A stretch of 64,000 nucleotides of DNA from CAXXOK01 sp001604115 (GTDB lineage: Bacteria; Bacillota; Clostridia; Christensenellales; Aristaeellaceae): contig JAYFOV010000045.1 in the NCBI GenBank assembly GCA_034928535.1, forward strand, positions 8,330 to 72,329, in the 5' to 3' direction. Shown one piece after another: positions 1 to 8,543 of this stretch (positions are counted from its first letter, which is position 1; every line of letters starts with the position of its first letter). Both the position numbers and the translations under genes were made by a program. The notes under the pieces were generated by a model. The model had not been told where the DNA came from. It saw nothing but the letters and a program-made list of their open reading frames with translations, and made no database searches.

Positions 1-1450
1 CGGTCTTGGAGATCAAGTGCAGCACAAAATCCGCCAGCGACATTTCTTCGCGCAGCATCACCAGTTCATTCATCAAATCGCCAAACTCCCGCACACACTT
101 GCGCGGTCGCGCAGAAAGCGTTTCCGGAAGATCCATCAAAGCGCTGTACAGCGGGATCTCCTTTTCGGTGGCATAGCGCACCAGTTCTAAAATGGTGCTT
201 TCGCCAATGGCGCGCTTGGGTTGGTTGATGATACGGCGCAAGCTCACATCATCGCTGGGGTTGACGATGCAGCGCAGATAGGCGACGACGTCCTTAACTT
301 CCTTGCGGTCATAGAAACGCAAGCCGCCATAGATGCGGTAGGGAATCGCGGCGCGCATGAGCATTTCTTCCAGAACACGGCTTTGCGCGTTGGTGCGGTA
401 CAGCACCGCAGTGTTGCCATACGGCTCGCCGGCCAGGTTGCGCTGATGGATGCGATCGCAGATCCAGGCGGCTTCTTCGCGCTCATCGCCCGCACAGAAA
501 AGGCGGATGGGCTCGCCTGCCTTTGCATCCGTCCATAATGCTTTTTCTTTACGGCCTTCATTATGGGCAATCACTTGATTGGCGGCTTCCAGAATGTTGG
601 AGGTGCTGCGGTAATTCTGTTCCAGCTTGATCACTTTGGCAGCAGGAAAGTCTTTTTCAAAGTTCAGGATATTGCGGATGTCCGCGCCCCGCCACCCATA
701 GATGGACTGATCATCATCCCCGACCACACAGAGGTTCTGGCTCTGCTGTGTGAGCAGTTTGACCAGGGAGTATTGAGCAAAGTTCGTATCCTGATACTCA
801 TCCACCAACACGTGGGAAAAGCGCTCGCGGTAGCTGGCCAGCACAGGCGGGTGGTCGGCAAACAACTCCAGCGTGCGCACCAGCAGATCATCAAAATCCA
901 GCGCATTGGCGTTTTTAAGCCGCAACTCATACTGTACAAACACATCGTGAATCTGTTGGCTGTGGAAATCTTTGGGGGAATGCTGGAACCATTCGTCTGG
1001 CGAATACAGATGATTTTTGGCATCGCTGATCTTGCCGCGCACTTCGCGGGGGGTCAGCACCTTATCGTCAATATTCAGGTGGCGCAATGCCTCCCGGAGC
1101 ACGGTGGTCTGATCATCATCATCATATATGGTGAAGGAGCGCTTGTAGCCTAGCTTTTCAATATCCCTGCGGAGAATTTTGGCACACATGGCGTGAAACG
1201 TGCTCACCCACACATCGCTCGCCTGGTCTCCCACCAATGCGGCAATACGTTCCTTCATTTCTTTGGCGGCTTTGTTGGTAAAAGTGATAGCCAAAATATT
1301 CCATGGCTTTACGCCGTGGTCGATCAGGTTGGCGACTCGGTATGTGAGTGCGCGCGTCTTGCCACTTCCTGCACCGGCTAAAATCAGCACGGGGCCATCA
1401 AGTGTTTCAGCTGCCAAACGTTGCTGTGGGTTGAGCATATCCAAATTCAT
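1..1450 (-). CDS. pcrA: ATP-dependent DNA helicase PcrA/UvrD, 5' part only
   Basis: Superfamily 1A 3'-5' helicase of nucleotide excision repair and replication restart. The gene runs off the left edge, so 483 N-terminal codons are present of the roughly 730-770 usual for the family. Visible motifs are Q/motif I (NPQQ at residues 8-10, Walker A AGAGSGKT at 25-32), the motif Ia threonine region (ITFTNKAAKEM), motif II DEYQDTN near 217, motif III GDDDQSIYGWRG, and motif IV QNYRS. The start is the ATG at 1450, with a GAGG site about 10 bases upstream. It follows yerC on the same strand after a gap of about 47 bases, so the two are probably co-transcribed. The family assignment is firm. PcrA rather than another UvrD paralogue is inferred from the close match of the motifs and the Gram-positive context. 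Confidence 0.95.
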   Translation of the reverse strand, partial: MNLDMLNPQQRLAAETLDGPVLILAGAGSGKTRALTYRVANLIDHGVKPWNILAITFTNKAAKEMKERIAALVGDQASDVWVSTFHAMCAKILRRDIEKLGYKRSFTIYDDDDQTTVLREALRHLNIDDKVLTPREVRGKISDAKNHLYSPDEWFQHSPKDFHSQQIHDVFVQYELRLKNANALDFDDLLVRTLELFADHPPVLASYRERFSHVLVDEYQDTNFAQYSLVKLLTQQSQNLCVVGDDDQSIYGWRGADIRNILNFEKDFPAAKVIKLEQNYRSTSNILEAANQVIAHNEGRKEKALWTDAKAGEPIRLFCAGDEREEAAWICDRIHQRNLAGEPYGNTAVLYRTNAQSRVLEEMLMRAAIPYRIYGGLRFYDRKEVKDVVAYLRCIVNPSDDVSLRRIINQPKRAIGESTILELVRYATEKEIPLYSALMDLPETLSARPRKCVREFGDLMNELVMLREEMSLADFVLHLISKT

Positions 1451-1497
1451 CTTTCCAACCTCATTCTCTCTTTTTCCACACCATCTGCCCGGGGGCA

Positions 1498-1791
1498 TCA
1501 ATCAGGATCGATTTCTGCCAGCACACGGGTATAACCTTCTGCGCCATACAACAGCGACCGGTTTACGCGACTGATGGTCGCGGTGCTCGCGCCTGTCTTT
1601 TTGGCGATCTCTTGATAGGTGATCTTTCGCTTGAGCATGAGCGCGACTTCCAGTCGCTGCGTGATGCTCATGAGCTCGTTGACGGTAAGCACATCTTCAC
1701 AGAAACGGTAAGCATCCTCCGTGGTGCGCAATGAAAGGAGCGCCTTCATCAACAGGTCGGTTTGCTCGTTCTGGATTTTCGGCGTAAACAT
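1498..1791 (-). CDS. YerC/YecD family TrpR-like transcriptional regulator
   Basis: A 97-residue helix-turn-helix protein of the TrpR-like YerC/YecD family. The sequence carries the family's central block (LTVNELMSITQRLEVALML) followed by the recognition helices around TYQEIAKKTGASTATISRVNR, and it ends in an acidic tail. The ATG at 1791 has a GGAGG site 8 bases upstream. It sits immediately upstream of pcrA on the same strand, a neighbourhood also seen in Bacillus, where yerC lies near pcrA. The regulated genes and ligand are unknown for the family. A TATAAT with extended -10 lies at 1905-1913 on the minus strand. Confidence 0.85.
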   Translation of the reverse strand: MFTPKIQNEQTDLLMKALLSLRTTEDAYRFCEDVLTVNELMSITQRLEVALMLKRKITYQEIAKKTGASTATISRVNRSLLYGAEGYTRVLAEIDPD

Positions 1792-1904
1792 CGCAAAGCC
1801 TCCGCTTCGTGTATCAACTCGTCAGGGACAACGGCACATTTTACAGACGCATCCCAAAGGTGCCGCGCACCCATATGCCCCTGCCGCAACCTTGTACTGT
1901 AACA

Positions 1905-1913
1905 ATTATACCA
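1905..1913 (-). promoter_or_regulatory. Extended -10 promoter of yerC-pcrA
   Basis: Read on the minus strand, a perfect TATAAT (1910 to 1905) is preceded by TGg, an extended -10. A -35 is poor (TTTCAA at 17 bases). It would give a leader of about 110 bases before yerC. The rest of the 485-base gap 1792-2276 holds the rplS terminator at its far end and nothing else that I recognise. Confidence 0.6.
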
Positions 1914-2195
1914 CAACCGGGGTAAGATTGAAAGGGAGGAATGCGGCAGAGGCTTATCCGGGCGCAAGGGAGGGTGCTTTTTGCGGCAAAGAGGAGATAG
2001 GGAACCGTGCTGGCGCACTGGCGCTTGAGAGCTCTTGCGCACGTTGGAACAGCCGTTATGTGGAAATATGGATCGTCCCGGGAAAGGTATGAAAAGGTAA
2101 CCTTATTATGTATGGCGGATAAAGAGCGAGGAAGCATGAAAATCCCTCTGAGCACCTGCGCATCCGGGCAAGCTACCGGAGTGTTAATCAGAGCG

Positions 2196-2233
2196 AAAAT
2201 ACAACAAACCCGCCTCCCAAACAGGAAGGCGGG
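2196..2233 (-). terminator. Intrinsic terminator of rplS
   Basis: The arms CCCGCCT (2209-2215) and AGGCGGG (2227-2233) pair perfectly, with two further G-C pairs beyond a bulged base. On the minus strand the stem is followed by a T-rich tract (TTTGTTGTATTTT). It lies about 45 bases after the rplS stop. Confidence 0.7.
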
Positions 2234-2276
2234 CTGTTTCGTTTACAGGCTAACGCATGCAAACGGTTGTGTTTGC

Positions 2277-2627
2277 TCACACGCGGGCGGCTTCTTTGAT
2301 CTTGGCAGCCTTGCCCTGCAAGTTGCGCAGATAGTAGAGCTTTGCCCTGCGAACCTTACCCTTGCGGATGACCTCAATGCGGTCAACGCGGCGGGAATGC
2401 AGCGGGAACGTGCGCTCCACACCGATGCCATAGCTCACGCGACGGACGGTGAACGTCTCGCGGATGCTGCCGTTACGGCGGGCGATCACAACGCCTTCAA
2501 AAGCCTGAAGACGCTCGCGGTCACCTTCCACAACCTTCACCCAAACACGGACGGTATCGCCGATGTTGAATTCAGGCAGATCGGTACGAAGTTGAGCTTT
2601 CTCGATGGAACGAATGATGTCGCTCAT
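2277..2627 (-). CDS. rplS: 50S ribosomal protein L19
   Basis: A 116-residue protein matching bacterial L19 over its whole length: N-terminal helix, the segment FNIGDTVRVWVKVVEGDRER, the conserved block EGVVIARRNGSIRETFTVRR, and the basic C-terminus (RRVDRIEVIRKGKVRRAKLYYLR). L19 sits at the 30S/50S interface. The ATG at 2627 has a GGAGG site 8 bases upstream. It is transcribed alone here, with its own promoter, a structured leader and a terminator, rather than behind rpsP-rimM-trmD as in many bacteria. Confidence 0.98.
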   Translation of the reverse strand: MSDIIRSIEKAQLRTDLPEFNIGDTVRVWVKVVEGDRERLQAFEGVVIARRNGSIRETFTVRRVSYGIGVERTFPLHSRRVDRIEVIRKGKVRRAKLYYLRNLQGKAAKIKEAARV

Positions 2628-2635
2628 ATCATGTG

Positions 2636-2690
2636 CCTCCTTCCCTCATAGACGTTCGTGCACGCTGGCCTTGAGCCAGAGCAGAGGACC
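2636..2690 (-). promoter_or_regulatory. Structured 5' leader of rplS (candidate L19 autoregulatory leader)
   Basis: Between the promoter and the rplS start the minus-strand leader of about 75 bases can fold. CTGGC/GCCAG (2665-2669 with 2675-2679) forms an inner hairpin, and CCTC/GAGG (2644-2647 with 2684-2687) encloses it just upstream of the Shine-Dalgarno site. Firmicutes rplS mRNAs are known to carry an L19 leader element. Membership here is inferred from position and the nested stems only. Confidence 0.45.
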
Positions 2691-2710
2691 GTCCGTTTGT
2701 CACAAAGTGA

Positions 2711-2740
2711 ATTATACCATGTGCCCGGCTTGGATTGCAA
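2711..2740 (-). promoter_or_regulatory. rplS promoter
   Basis: On the minus strand, TTGCAA (2740-2735) and a perfect TATAAT (2716-2711) are separated by 18 bases, and the -10 is extended (TGg). Confidence 0.75.
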
Positions 2741-2818
2741 GCATTATTTGAAATCGGAAAACGACTGTAACAGCATAAGCTCAGTTTTGGAAATGTTTAG
2801 TCGGTATTTGTAACAAAC

Positions 2819-2847
2819 TTGCAACACACGTGCGATTGTTGTATAAT
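2819..2847 (+). promoter_or_regulatory. Promoter of the DUF3298 gene and spoIIIE
   Basis: TTGCAA (2819-2824), 17-base spacer, TATAAT (2842-2847). It is divergent from the rplS promoter, with about 75 bases between them. It would give a very short leader ending in the AGGAGG site at 2861. Confidence 0.8.
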
Positions 2848-2873
2848 ATTTGTTCAAGCAAGGAGGGGTTTTG

Positions 2874-4052
2874 ATGCGTTTCATGCGCGTGCTTTCAGGC
2901 GTATTGTTCGGTTTGCTCTGGATCGGCGCAAGCCACATGCCGTGCATGGCCGAAGCCAAGGTTGCGGTGCCTTCCATAAGCGCCATCGAAACCGTCATAG
3001 GGGACAATATGGTGCGCTACCCTCAGCTCACCGGCATGACTGATGAACAGACGCAGGAACGGATCAACAACGCGATTGTGGAACTGGGAAGTGTTGCGCA
3101 GCGTATGATCACCCTGGCTACTTTGCAGCCCGGCGGCACAGGCCTGATGGTGGATTATGATGCTTTTCTCAAGGGAAACGTCTTGTCTGGCGTGATCGAT
3201 GCCGTCGGCGTGATGGAAAATGGCCGCAGCGGGCAGGCGTATGCTCCTTTTGCCTTTGACCTGAACACGGGCATGCCCCTGACCCTGGATGCCTTATTCT
3301 CGGATGTGCCCAGCGCGGTCTCATGGATGGAGGATCGGCTTTCAGCCACCTATTTAGATGAACTGGGCAGCTATGTGGTCAATGCAGAACTTTCGCCATT
3401 GCCAGCCACGCACTTTTCGTTTGACCAGACTGGCATCACCTTTTATTACCCCCAGAATCAGTTCTCGCTGGTGTCGGGGTATGGCGGCGCGGCGCATTTT
3501 ACCTTTGGGGAGTTGCACGAGCTGCTGCGGACGGAGCCCGATGCTATACCGGCCGCACTGGGCCTGCTTCCAGAGGCACTGAGCAATGCGCAGATCAAAG
3601 CTGCCATTACCCATCTGGCGTCGCAAGGCATGCTCCCGGGCATACCGGTGAAACTGTCTGATCCGATGCCGGATGTGATCGCGCAATACCGTTTACTGCG
3701 CGAACCCGATCAATACCCCGGGGGGCGTTACTGTCAGATGGAAGCGCCTATGTTCCGTCAGACATTGATCCTGACGGATGCGCTGACCGCTGGGTATGAC
3801 CACGCGGTGGTCAACGGCATCCTGAGCTACCGCGCAAATTTGTTTGGCATCCAGGTAGGCGTGACCACACAAACCCGTTGGCGAGAGATTTTGGGGACAC
3901 CCGAAAACACAGTGGAATTTGATGAATCGTTGGCTTCCAGCTATGCTTTACCCATGGGCACCGCGGATTACTATCAATTGGATGGCGCGCAACTGCTGCT
4001 GTACGCCGATACGGATGGCGTTTTATATGCAGTCAGGCTCACGTTATCATGA
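2874..4052 (+). CDS. Exported protein with DUF3298/RsiV-like domain
   Basis: A 392-residue protein with an N-terminal signal peptide (hydrophobic stretch in residues 5-24, then CMAEAKV). The next 220 residues look like the DUF3298/RsiV (PdaC) extracellular module: YPQLTGMTDEQTQERIN near the start, a PLTLDALF segment, and FYYPQNQFSLVSGYGG at its end. The last 150 residues are not recognised. The start is the ATG at 2874, 7 bases after AGGAGG; an in-frame TTG at 2850 lies inside the promoter and is not a credible start. It is followed 16 bases later by spoIIIE. The function is unknown. RsiV-type domains bind ligands such as lysozyme, but there is no transmembrane anti-sigma part here. Confidence 0.75.
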   Translation: MRFMRVLSGVLFGLLWIGASHMPCMAEAKVAVPSISAIETVIGDNMVRYPQLTGMTDEQTQERINNAIVELGSVAQRMITLATLQPGGTGLMVDYDAFLKGNVLSGVIDAVGVMENGRSGQAYAPFAFDLNTGMPLTLDALFSDVPSAVSWMEDRLSATYLDELGSYVVNAELSPLPATHFSFDQTGITFYYPQNQFSLVSGYGGAAHFTFGELHELLRTEPDAIPAALGLLPEALSNAQIKAAITHLASQGMLPGIPVKLSDPMPDVIAQYRLLREPDQYPGGRYCQMEAPMFRQTLILTDALTAGYDHAVVNGILSYRANLFGIQVGVTTQTRWREILGTPENTVEFDESLASSYALPMGTADYYQLDGAQLLLYADTDGVLYAVRLTLS

Positions 4053-4068
4053 TGAGTACGGAGGATAT

Positions 4069-7000
4069 ATGCATAAGGCGAAACGGGGCAGGGCAAAATC
4101 CTATGATTCGGATGGGCTGATGATGCGCAGCGTGATCGGCGTACTGTTGATTGCGCTGGGTGTGCTGTCCATCATTTCCATTGTTGGCAACATCCAAGGA
4201 GCAGTGTTTGCCATCGTCAAAGATATTATGCAGGGCTTGGGAGGCGTTTTATGCCTGGCCGTTCCGATCCTGCTGATTTGGGGCGGCGCATTGGCGGCAT
4301 TTTCCGCATACCATAAAGCGCCGGTGCGCGCTTTTCTTTTCGTGCTGGGTTTTTATATATTTGCGCTGGGCATCATCAATTTGTTGAGCAAGGTGGGCAC
4401 TGTATCGTTTGTGGAGTATCTGATCACCTACAACCGAAGCAACACACCGCTTGAGCCCAACCCGGGCGGCTACTGGCAGGTACTCCAGTCCGCTTTTACC
4501 GTCTGTGCCGCCAGCGGAACCTTTGCCGGCGCGATCGGTATGCTGACCGCATGGCCGCTATGGACGTTTGCCGGCACTACGATTGGCGTTGTGATTCTGG
4601 GCGTGTTGTGCCTGCTTTGCGCGATGTTTTTCGTACGGTTTGATATTATTGGGCACTTCCGCCAATACCGGGAAAGCAGTGACGAACGCCTGGAAAAGCG
4701 TGAGGTGGAGAAGCAGCGCAAAGCTCTGCAAAAAGAGCAGGAAAAGCAGCGGAAGACAGAAGCAAAACAAACCAACGAGTTGCTCAAACCCGCATGGATG
4801 CGAAAAAACAACCCAGATACGGCGCGGGTAGCCGCCCAGAATCCCGCTGGGGGCGATGTGTACCGTGATGCCGCCATGGCTTTTGCGGGCGGTGCGTACT
4901 TGCAGGGAAACCTGCAATCACCGGGGATGCCGGTGCAACAAACCATGATGATGCCGCCGACCCAGGGCACTGCGCAGCTGTATGATGAGATGATTGTGCC
5001 GGAAATGCCCGATGGAGGCCAAACCTCGGGCTTCAAAGTCAAATTGCCGCTGCTGGGGCGGCGCGCCATCAGCGAACCAGCCACCCAGCCTGCTTCGCAG
5101 CCGCAACAGGCTACAACGCCGCTGGATCGGGATGCGCAAAAAGTGATGGAGCGCATGGAGGCCAACCGTAAACGCAAGCAAAGCCTGACCCGCGAAATAC
5201 AGGGCGGGGAAGATGGCGGGCTGGTTTACCCGGAAACCTTTCCCGGCAAGCTAAACGCTACGGCAGGCATTCCAGCGGGAGCCAACATGCCGCAGGGCGG
5301 CGTAAGCTCTCCCACGCCCACGCATACCCACGCTGATCCCGGCGGCAGCCCCCAGCAACCGACCTACCAAGCACCGCAGGGGCAGATGGCAGACGGCCAA
5401 AGCAGCATTCACGCCGCTCAGCTGGCCTTTGCCAGGCAAGCGGCTGCCTACCAGCCGCCGCACGCAGCGCAACCACACGCCGAAGTAGCGCCTTCTGCGC
5501 AAGATCCCTATCAGGCCTACCGCAAACCTGCCGAAACGGAGCGGATCGGGCAGCCTGTGATCAAGCTGCCCAAACAGATCGAAGGGGATGCCGGCAAGCC
5601 GCTGTCCAAAGTCAAAAAGCCTTATCCCTACCCCATGATCGAGCTGCTGAATCTAAACACTCAAACCCTGCCGGACACCACGGAGCTGGATCGAGCCAAT
5701 GCTGCCAAGCTGGAACAAACGCTGGAAAGCTTCGGCATCCCGGCGCGCGTGCAGCGCGTGACGCATGGGCCTGCCGTCACCCGCTTTGAGTTGGGGCTGA
5801 TCTCCAGCGGCATCAATGTCAAGCGAATCATGAACATTGCGGACAACATCGCCCTGGACATGGCTGCCAATGGCGGTGTGCGCATTGAGGTGCCCATCCC
5901 CGGCACCAACCTCTTTGGCGTGGAGATCCCCAACAAGGAGATTATCGGTGTATCGCTGGCAGAGGTGCTCACCAGTCCGGAGATGACCAAAGCCAAGTCG
6001 CCATTGTCTGTTTCGCTGGGCAAGGACATTGCGGGCAGACCGGTCATATGCGATTTGGCTAAAATGCCACATCTGCTCATTGCGGGACAAACCGGCAGCG
6101 GCAAATCGGTCTGCATCAACGCGATCATCAACAGCCTTTTGTACCGTGCCTCACCGGACGAAGTGCGCATGATCATGATCGACCCCAAAGTGGTCGAGTT
6201 GCAGGGCTACAATAAAGTGCCGCACCTGCTCATCCCTGTAGTCAGTGATCCGCATAAGGCAGCGGGAGCGCTTGCCTGGGCCGTTCAGGAAATGCTGGAC
6301 CGGTACCACAAAATGCAGAGCAAGGGCGTGCGGGAGCTTTCCGCCTATAATGCCAAGGTGTCGGGTGACGAGCCGAAGCTGCCCCGTATCGTGATCATTA
6401 TCGACGAGCTTTCGGACTTGATGCTGGCCTGCAAAAAAGAGGTGGAGGAAAGCATCATCCGTCTGGCACAATTGGCACGCGCGGCAGGCATCCATGTGAT
6501 TGTGGCCACCCAGCGGCCAACGGTCAACGTGATCACTGGCCTGATCAAGGCAAATATCCCCTCACGGATTGCCTTTGCCGTTGCATCCAGCATCGACAGC
6601 CGTACCATTCTGGATATGAACGGTGCCGAAAAACTGCTGGGCAAAGGCGATATGTTCTACTACCCGACGGGCGAAAAGGCGCCGCTGCGCGTGCAAGGAT
6701 GCTTTGTGAGCGATGCGGAGATCAGCAACATCGTCGATTACATCGGCATGAACTCCGATACGGACTATGATGACCGAATCAACCAGATCATGGATGCCAG
6801 CGATATGCCGGACGCGGACAGCACGGCAGACAGCGGTGATGATGGCGATGCGGATGACCGTCTGCAGGAAGCCATTGAAATGATCCTGACCGACGGGCAG
6901 GCAAGCATCAGCATGCTACAGCGGCGCATGAAAATCGGCTATGCGCGCGCGGGCAGATTGATCGACATCATGGCAAGCAAGGGCATCATCAGCAAAAGCG

Positions 7001-7074
7001 CCGGAAGCAAACCGCGCGAAATTCTGATGAGCTATGAGCAATATCTGCAGCAGAAAGACATGTTGCTGCGCTAA
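4069..7074 (+). CDS. DNA translocase FtsK/SpoIIIE family
   Basis: A 1001-residue membrane-anchored, ATP-driven DNA pump that moves chromosomal DNA through the division or sporulation septum. Residues 20-185 contain four or five hydrophobic segments. A charged KEQEKQRK-type linker and a long Pro/Gln/Ala-rich linker (about 250-510) follow. The motor has Walker A GQTGSGKS near 673-680 and Walker B IVIIIDELSD near 774. The last 75 residues form the gamma winged-helix domain (LQRRMKIGYARAGRLIDIM) that reads polar DNA motifs. The start is the ATG at 4069 with GGAGG 4 bases upstream; the open frame extends further 5' into the preceding gene without a better start. Sequence alone does not tell SpoIIIE from FtsK use. 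Confidence 0.95.
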   Translation: MHKAKRGRAKSYDSDGLMMRSVIGVLLIALGVLSIISIVGNIQGAVFAIVKDIMQGLGGVLCLAVPILLIWGGALAAFSAYHKAPVRAFLFVLGFYIFALGIINLLSKVGTVSFVEYLITYNRSNTPLEPNPGGYWQVLQSAFTVCAASGTFAGAIGMLTAWPLWTFAGTTIGVVILGVLCLLCAMFFVRFDIIGHFRQYRESSDERLEKREVEKQRKALQKEQEKQRKTEAKQTNELLKPAWMRKNNPDTARVAAQNPAGGDVYRDAAMAFAGGAYLQGNLQSPGMPVQQTMMMPPTQGTAQLYDEMIVPEMPDGGQTSGFKVKLPLLGRRAISEPATQPASQPQQATTPLDRDAQKVMERMEANRKRKQSLTREIQGGEDGGLVYPETFPGKLNATAGIPAGANMPQGGVSSPTPTHTHADPGGSPQQPTYQAPQGQMADGQSSIHAAQLAFARQAAAYQPPHAAQPHAEVAPSAQDPYQAYRKPAETERIGQPVIKLPKQIEGDAGKPLSKVKKPYPYPMIELLNLNTQTLPDTTELDRANAAKLEQTLESFGIPARVQRVTHGPAVTRFELGLISSGINVKRIMNIADNIALDMAANGGVRIEVPIPGTNLFGVEIPNKEIIGVSLAEVLTSPEMTKAKSPLSVSLGKDIAGRPVICDLAKMPHLLIAGQTGSGKSVCINAIINSLLYRASPDEVRMIMIDPKVVELQGYNKVPHLLIPVVSDPHKAAGALAWAVQEMLDRYHKMQSKGVRELSAYNAKVSGDEPKLPRIVIIIDELSDLMLACKKEVEESIIRLAQLARAAGIHVIVATQRPTVNVITGLIKANIPSRIAFAVASSIDSRTILDMNGAEKLLGKGDMFYYPTGEKAPLRVQGCFVSDAEISNIVDYIGMNSDTDYDDRINQIMDASDMPDADSTADSGDDGDADDRLQEAIEMILTDGQASISMLQRRMKIGYARAGRLIDIMASKGIISKSAGSKPREILMSYEQYLQQKDMLLR

Positions 7075-7183
7075 GCGCTGTTCGCCAGGCATCCGCGCAC
7101 GGCGTAAGGGTGTTTGACTGTAATAAACCCTGAAAACCATCGCATACAAGGCGTGCACGCATCACGGAAACTTGCGCCATTCC

Positions 7184-7213
7184 TTGACAATGCTCGGAAA
7201 GCGCGTGTATAAT
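7184..7213 (+). promoter_or_regulatory. hisS-aspS promoter
   Basis: Consensus TTGACA (7184-7189), 18-base spacer, consensus TATAAT (7208-7213). The leader is only about 25 bases, so there is no room for a T-box. Confidence 0.85.
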
Positions 7214-7244
7214 CCACATTAACCGCAATTTTGAGGTGACGCAG

Positions 7245-8540
7245 ATGCTGACCAGAATCCCCAAGGGTACCAAGGATGTTTTGCCTTCCGAAAGCCCAAG
7301 GCTGCAGGCGATCGAAGCCGTAATGCGTGAGAAAACACGCCTGGCGGGGTATGCGGAAATCCGCACGCCCGTTTTTGAGCATACGGAGCTTTTTACACGA
7401 ACTGCTGGCGAAACCAGCGATGTCGTGCGCAAAGAAATGTATACCTTCAAGGATAAAGGCGACCGCTCCATCACGCTCAAGCCGGAAAGCACGGCAGGCG
7501 TTGTGCGCGCCTTTATTGAGTCTGGTTTGTATGCGCAGGCGCTGCCCCTGAAGGTTTACTACCTCTATGCACCGCATTTCCGCTACGAAGCGCCGCAATC
7601 CGGCCGTTTCCGGGAGCACCACCAGTTTGGCATGGAGTGCTTTGGCGCCGCGCAGGCATCTGCGGATGCGGAGCTTATCCTGACTGCGATGGACGTTCTC
7701 ACCACGGTGGGACTTACCAATGTTGCGCTGCGAATCAACTCGATCGGATGCCCCAACTGTCGCCCGGCATACCAGCAGCTGCTGCGGGATTTTCTGCAAC
7801 AGCGTACCGACAAGCTTTGTAAGGATTGTGTGGAGCGCACGCAAACGAATCCTCTGCGGGTGCTGGACTGCAAAAACCCTGCCTGCCAAGCAGAGCTTAA
7901 GGATGCGCCTCGCATGCTGGATCACCTTTGCGAGGAATGCTCCGCACACTTTACGGATCTCAAGCGATATCTGGACGTTGCGGATGCACCCTACCAGATT
8001 GATACCGGCATTGTTCGCGGGCTGGACTATTATACCAAGACGGTTTTCGAACTGACGACCGATACCGCCAACGGAACACTTACCGCTTGCGGTGGCGGAC
8101 GCTATGATAAACTGGTGGAAGAGATCGGCGGCCCAAGCATTCCCGCGGTTGGCTTCGGGATGGGGATAGAGCGCGTGATCATGTTGCTGGATCAGCTTGC
8201 GCCGGAAGACCAACGCCTGCAGGTCATGAGCAATGCGCCGGATGTGTTTGTAGCCTGCCTGAACAAGTCGCTTGCCACCAAGGCCTTTGAGCTGTTGCTG
8301 GCATTGCGCGGCGCAGGGCTCAAGGCGGATATGGATCATGCGGCGCGAAGCCTCAAGGCGCAGTTCAAATATGCCGACAAACTTGGCGCCACGTATGTAG
8401 CCATCCTGGGAGATGACGAGCTGGCCAAGGGCGTGGTCAAGATTCGCAACATGGCAACCAAGGAAGAGGAAGAACTACCGCTGCACAGCGCGGCGGAAGC
8501 CCTCCGGGATCGCATCGTAACGCAGTTGAAGGAGGCATAA
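7245..8540 (+). CDS. hisS: Histidyl-tRNA synthetase
   Basis: A class II synthetase of 431 residues that charges tRNA-His. The N-terminus RIPKGTKDVLP is typical. Motif 2 is FRYEAPQSGRFREHHQFG near residue 112, the histidine-specific HisA stretches are GIVRGLDYYTKTVFE, and motif 3 is VGFGMGIERV near 304. A C-terminal anticodon-binding domain follows. The ATG at 7245 is 6 bases after GAGGTG; the in-frame GTG at 7236 overlaps that site and is unlikely. A stretch with CKDCVERTQTNPLRVLDCKNPACQ carries several cysteines, as in some clostridial HisS. It is followed by aspS after 3 bases. Confidence 0.97.
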   Translation: MLTRIPKGTKDVLPSESPRLQAIEAVMREKTRLAGYAEIRTPVFEHTELFTRTAGETSDVVRKEMYTFKDKGDRSITLKPESTAGVVRAFIESGLYAQALPLKVYYLYAPHFRYEAPQSGRFREHHQFGMECFGAAQASADAELILTAMDVLTTVGLTNVALRINSIGCPNCRPAYQQLLRDFLQQRTDKLCKDCVERTQTNPLRVLDCKNPACQAELKDAPRMLDHLCEECSAHFTDLKRYLDVADAPYQIDTGIVRGLDYYTKTVFELTTDTANGTLTACGGGRYDKLVEEIGGPSIPAVGFGMGIERVIMLLDQLAPEDQRLQVMSNAPDVFVACLNKSLATKAFELLLALRGAGLKADMDHAARSLKAQFKYADKLGATYVAILGDDELAKGVVKIRNMATKEEEELPLHSAAEALRDRIVTQLKEA

Positions 8541-8543
8541 TCC

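Noticed and set aside
7214..7244. T-box leader for hisS
   Set aside because: The leader is only about 25-30 bases and has no T-box sequence.
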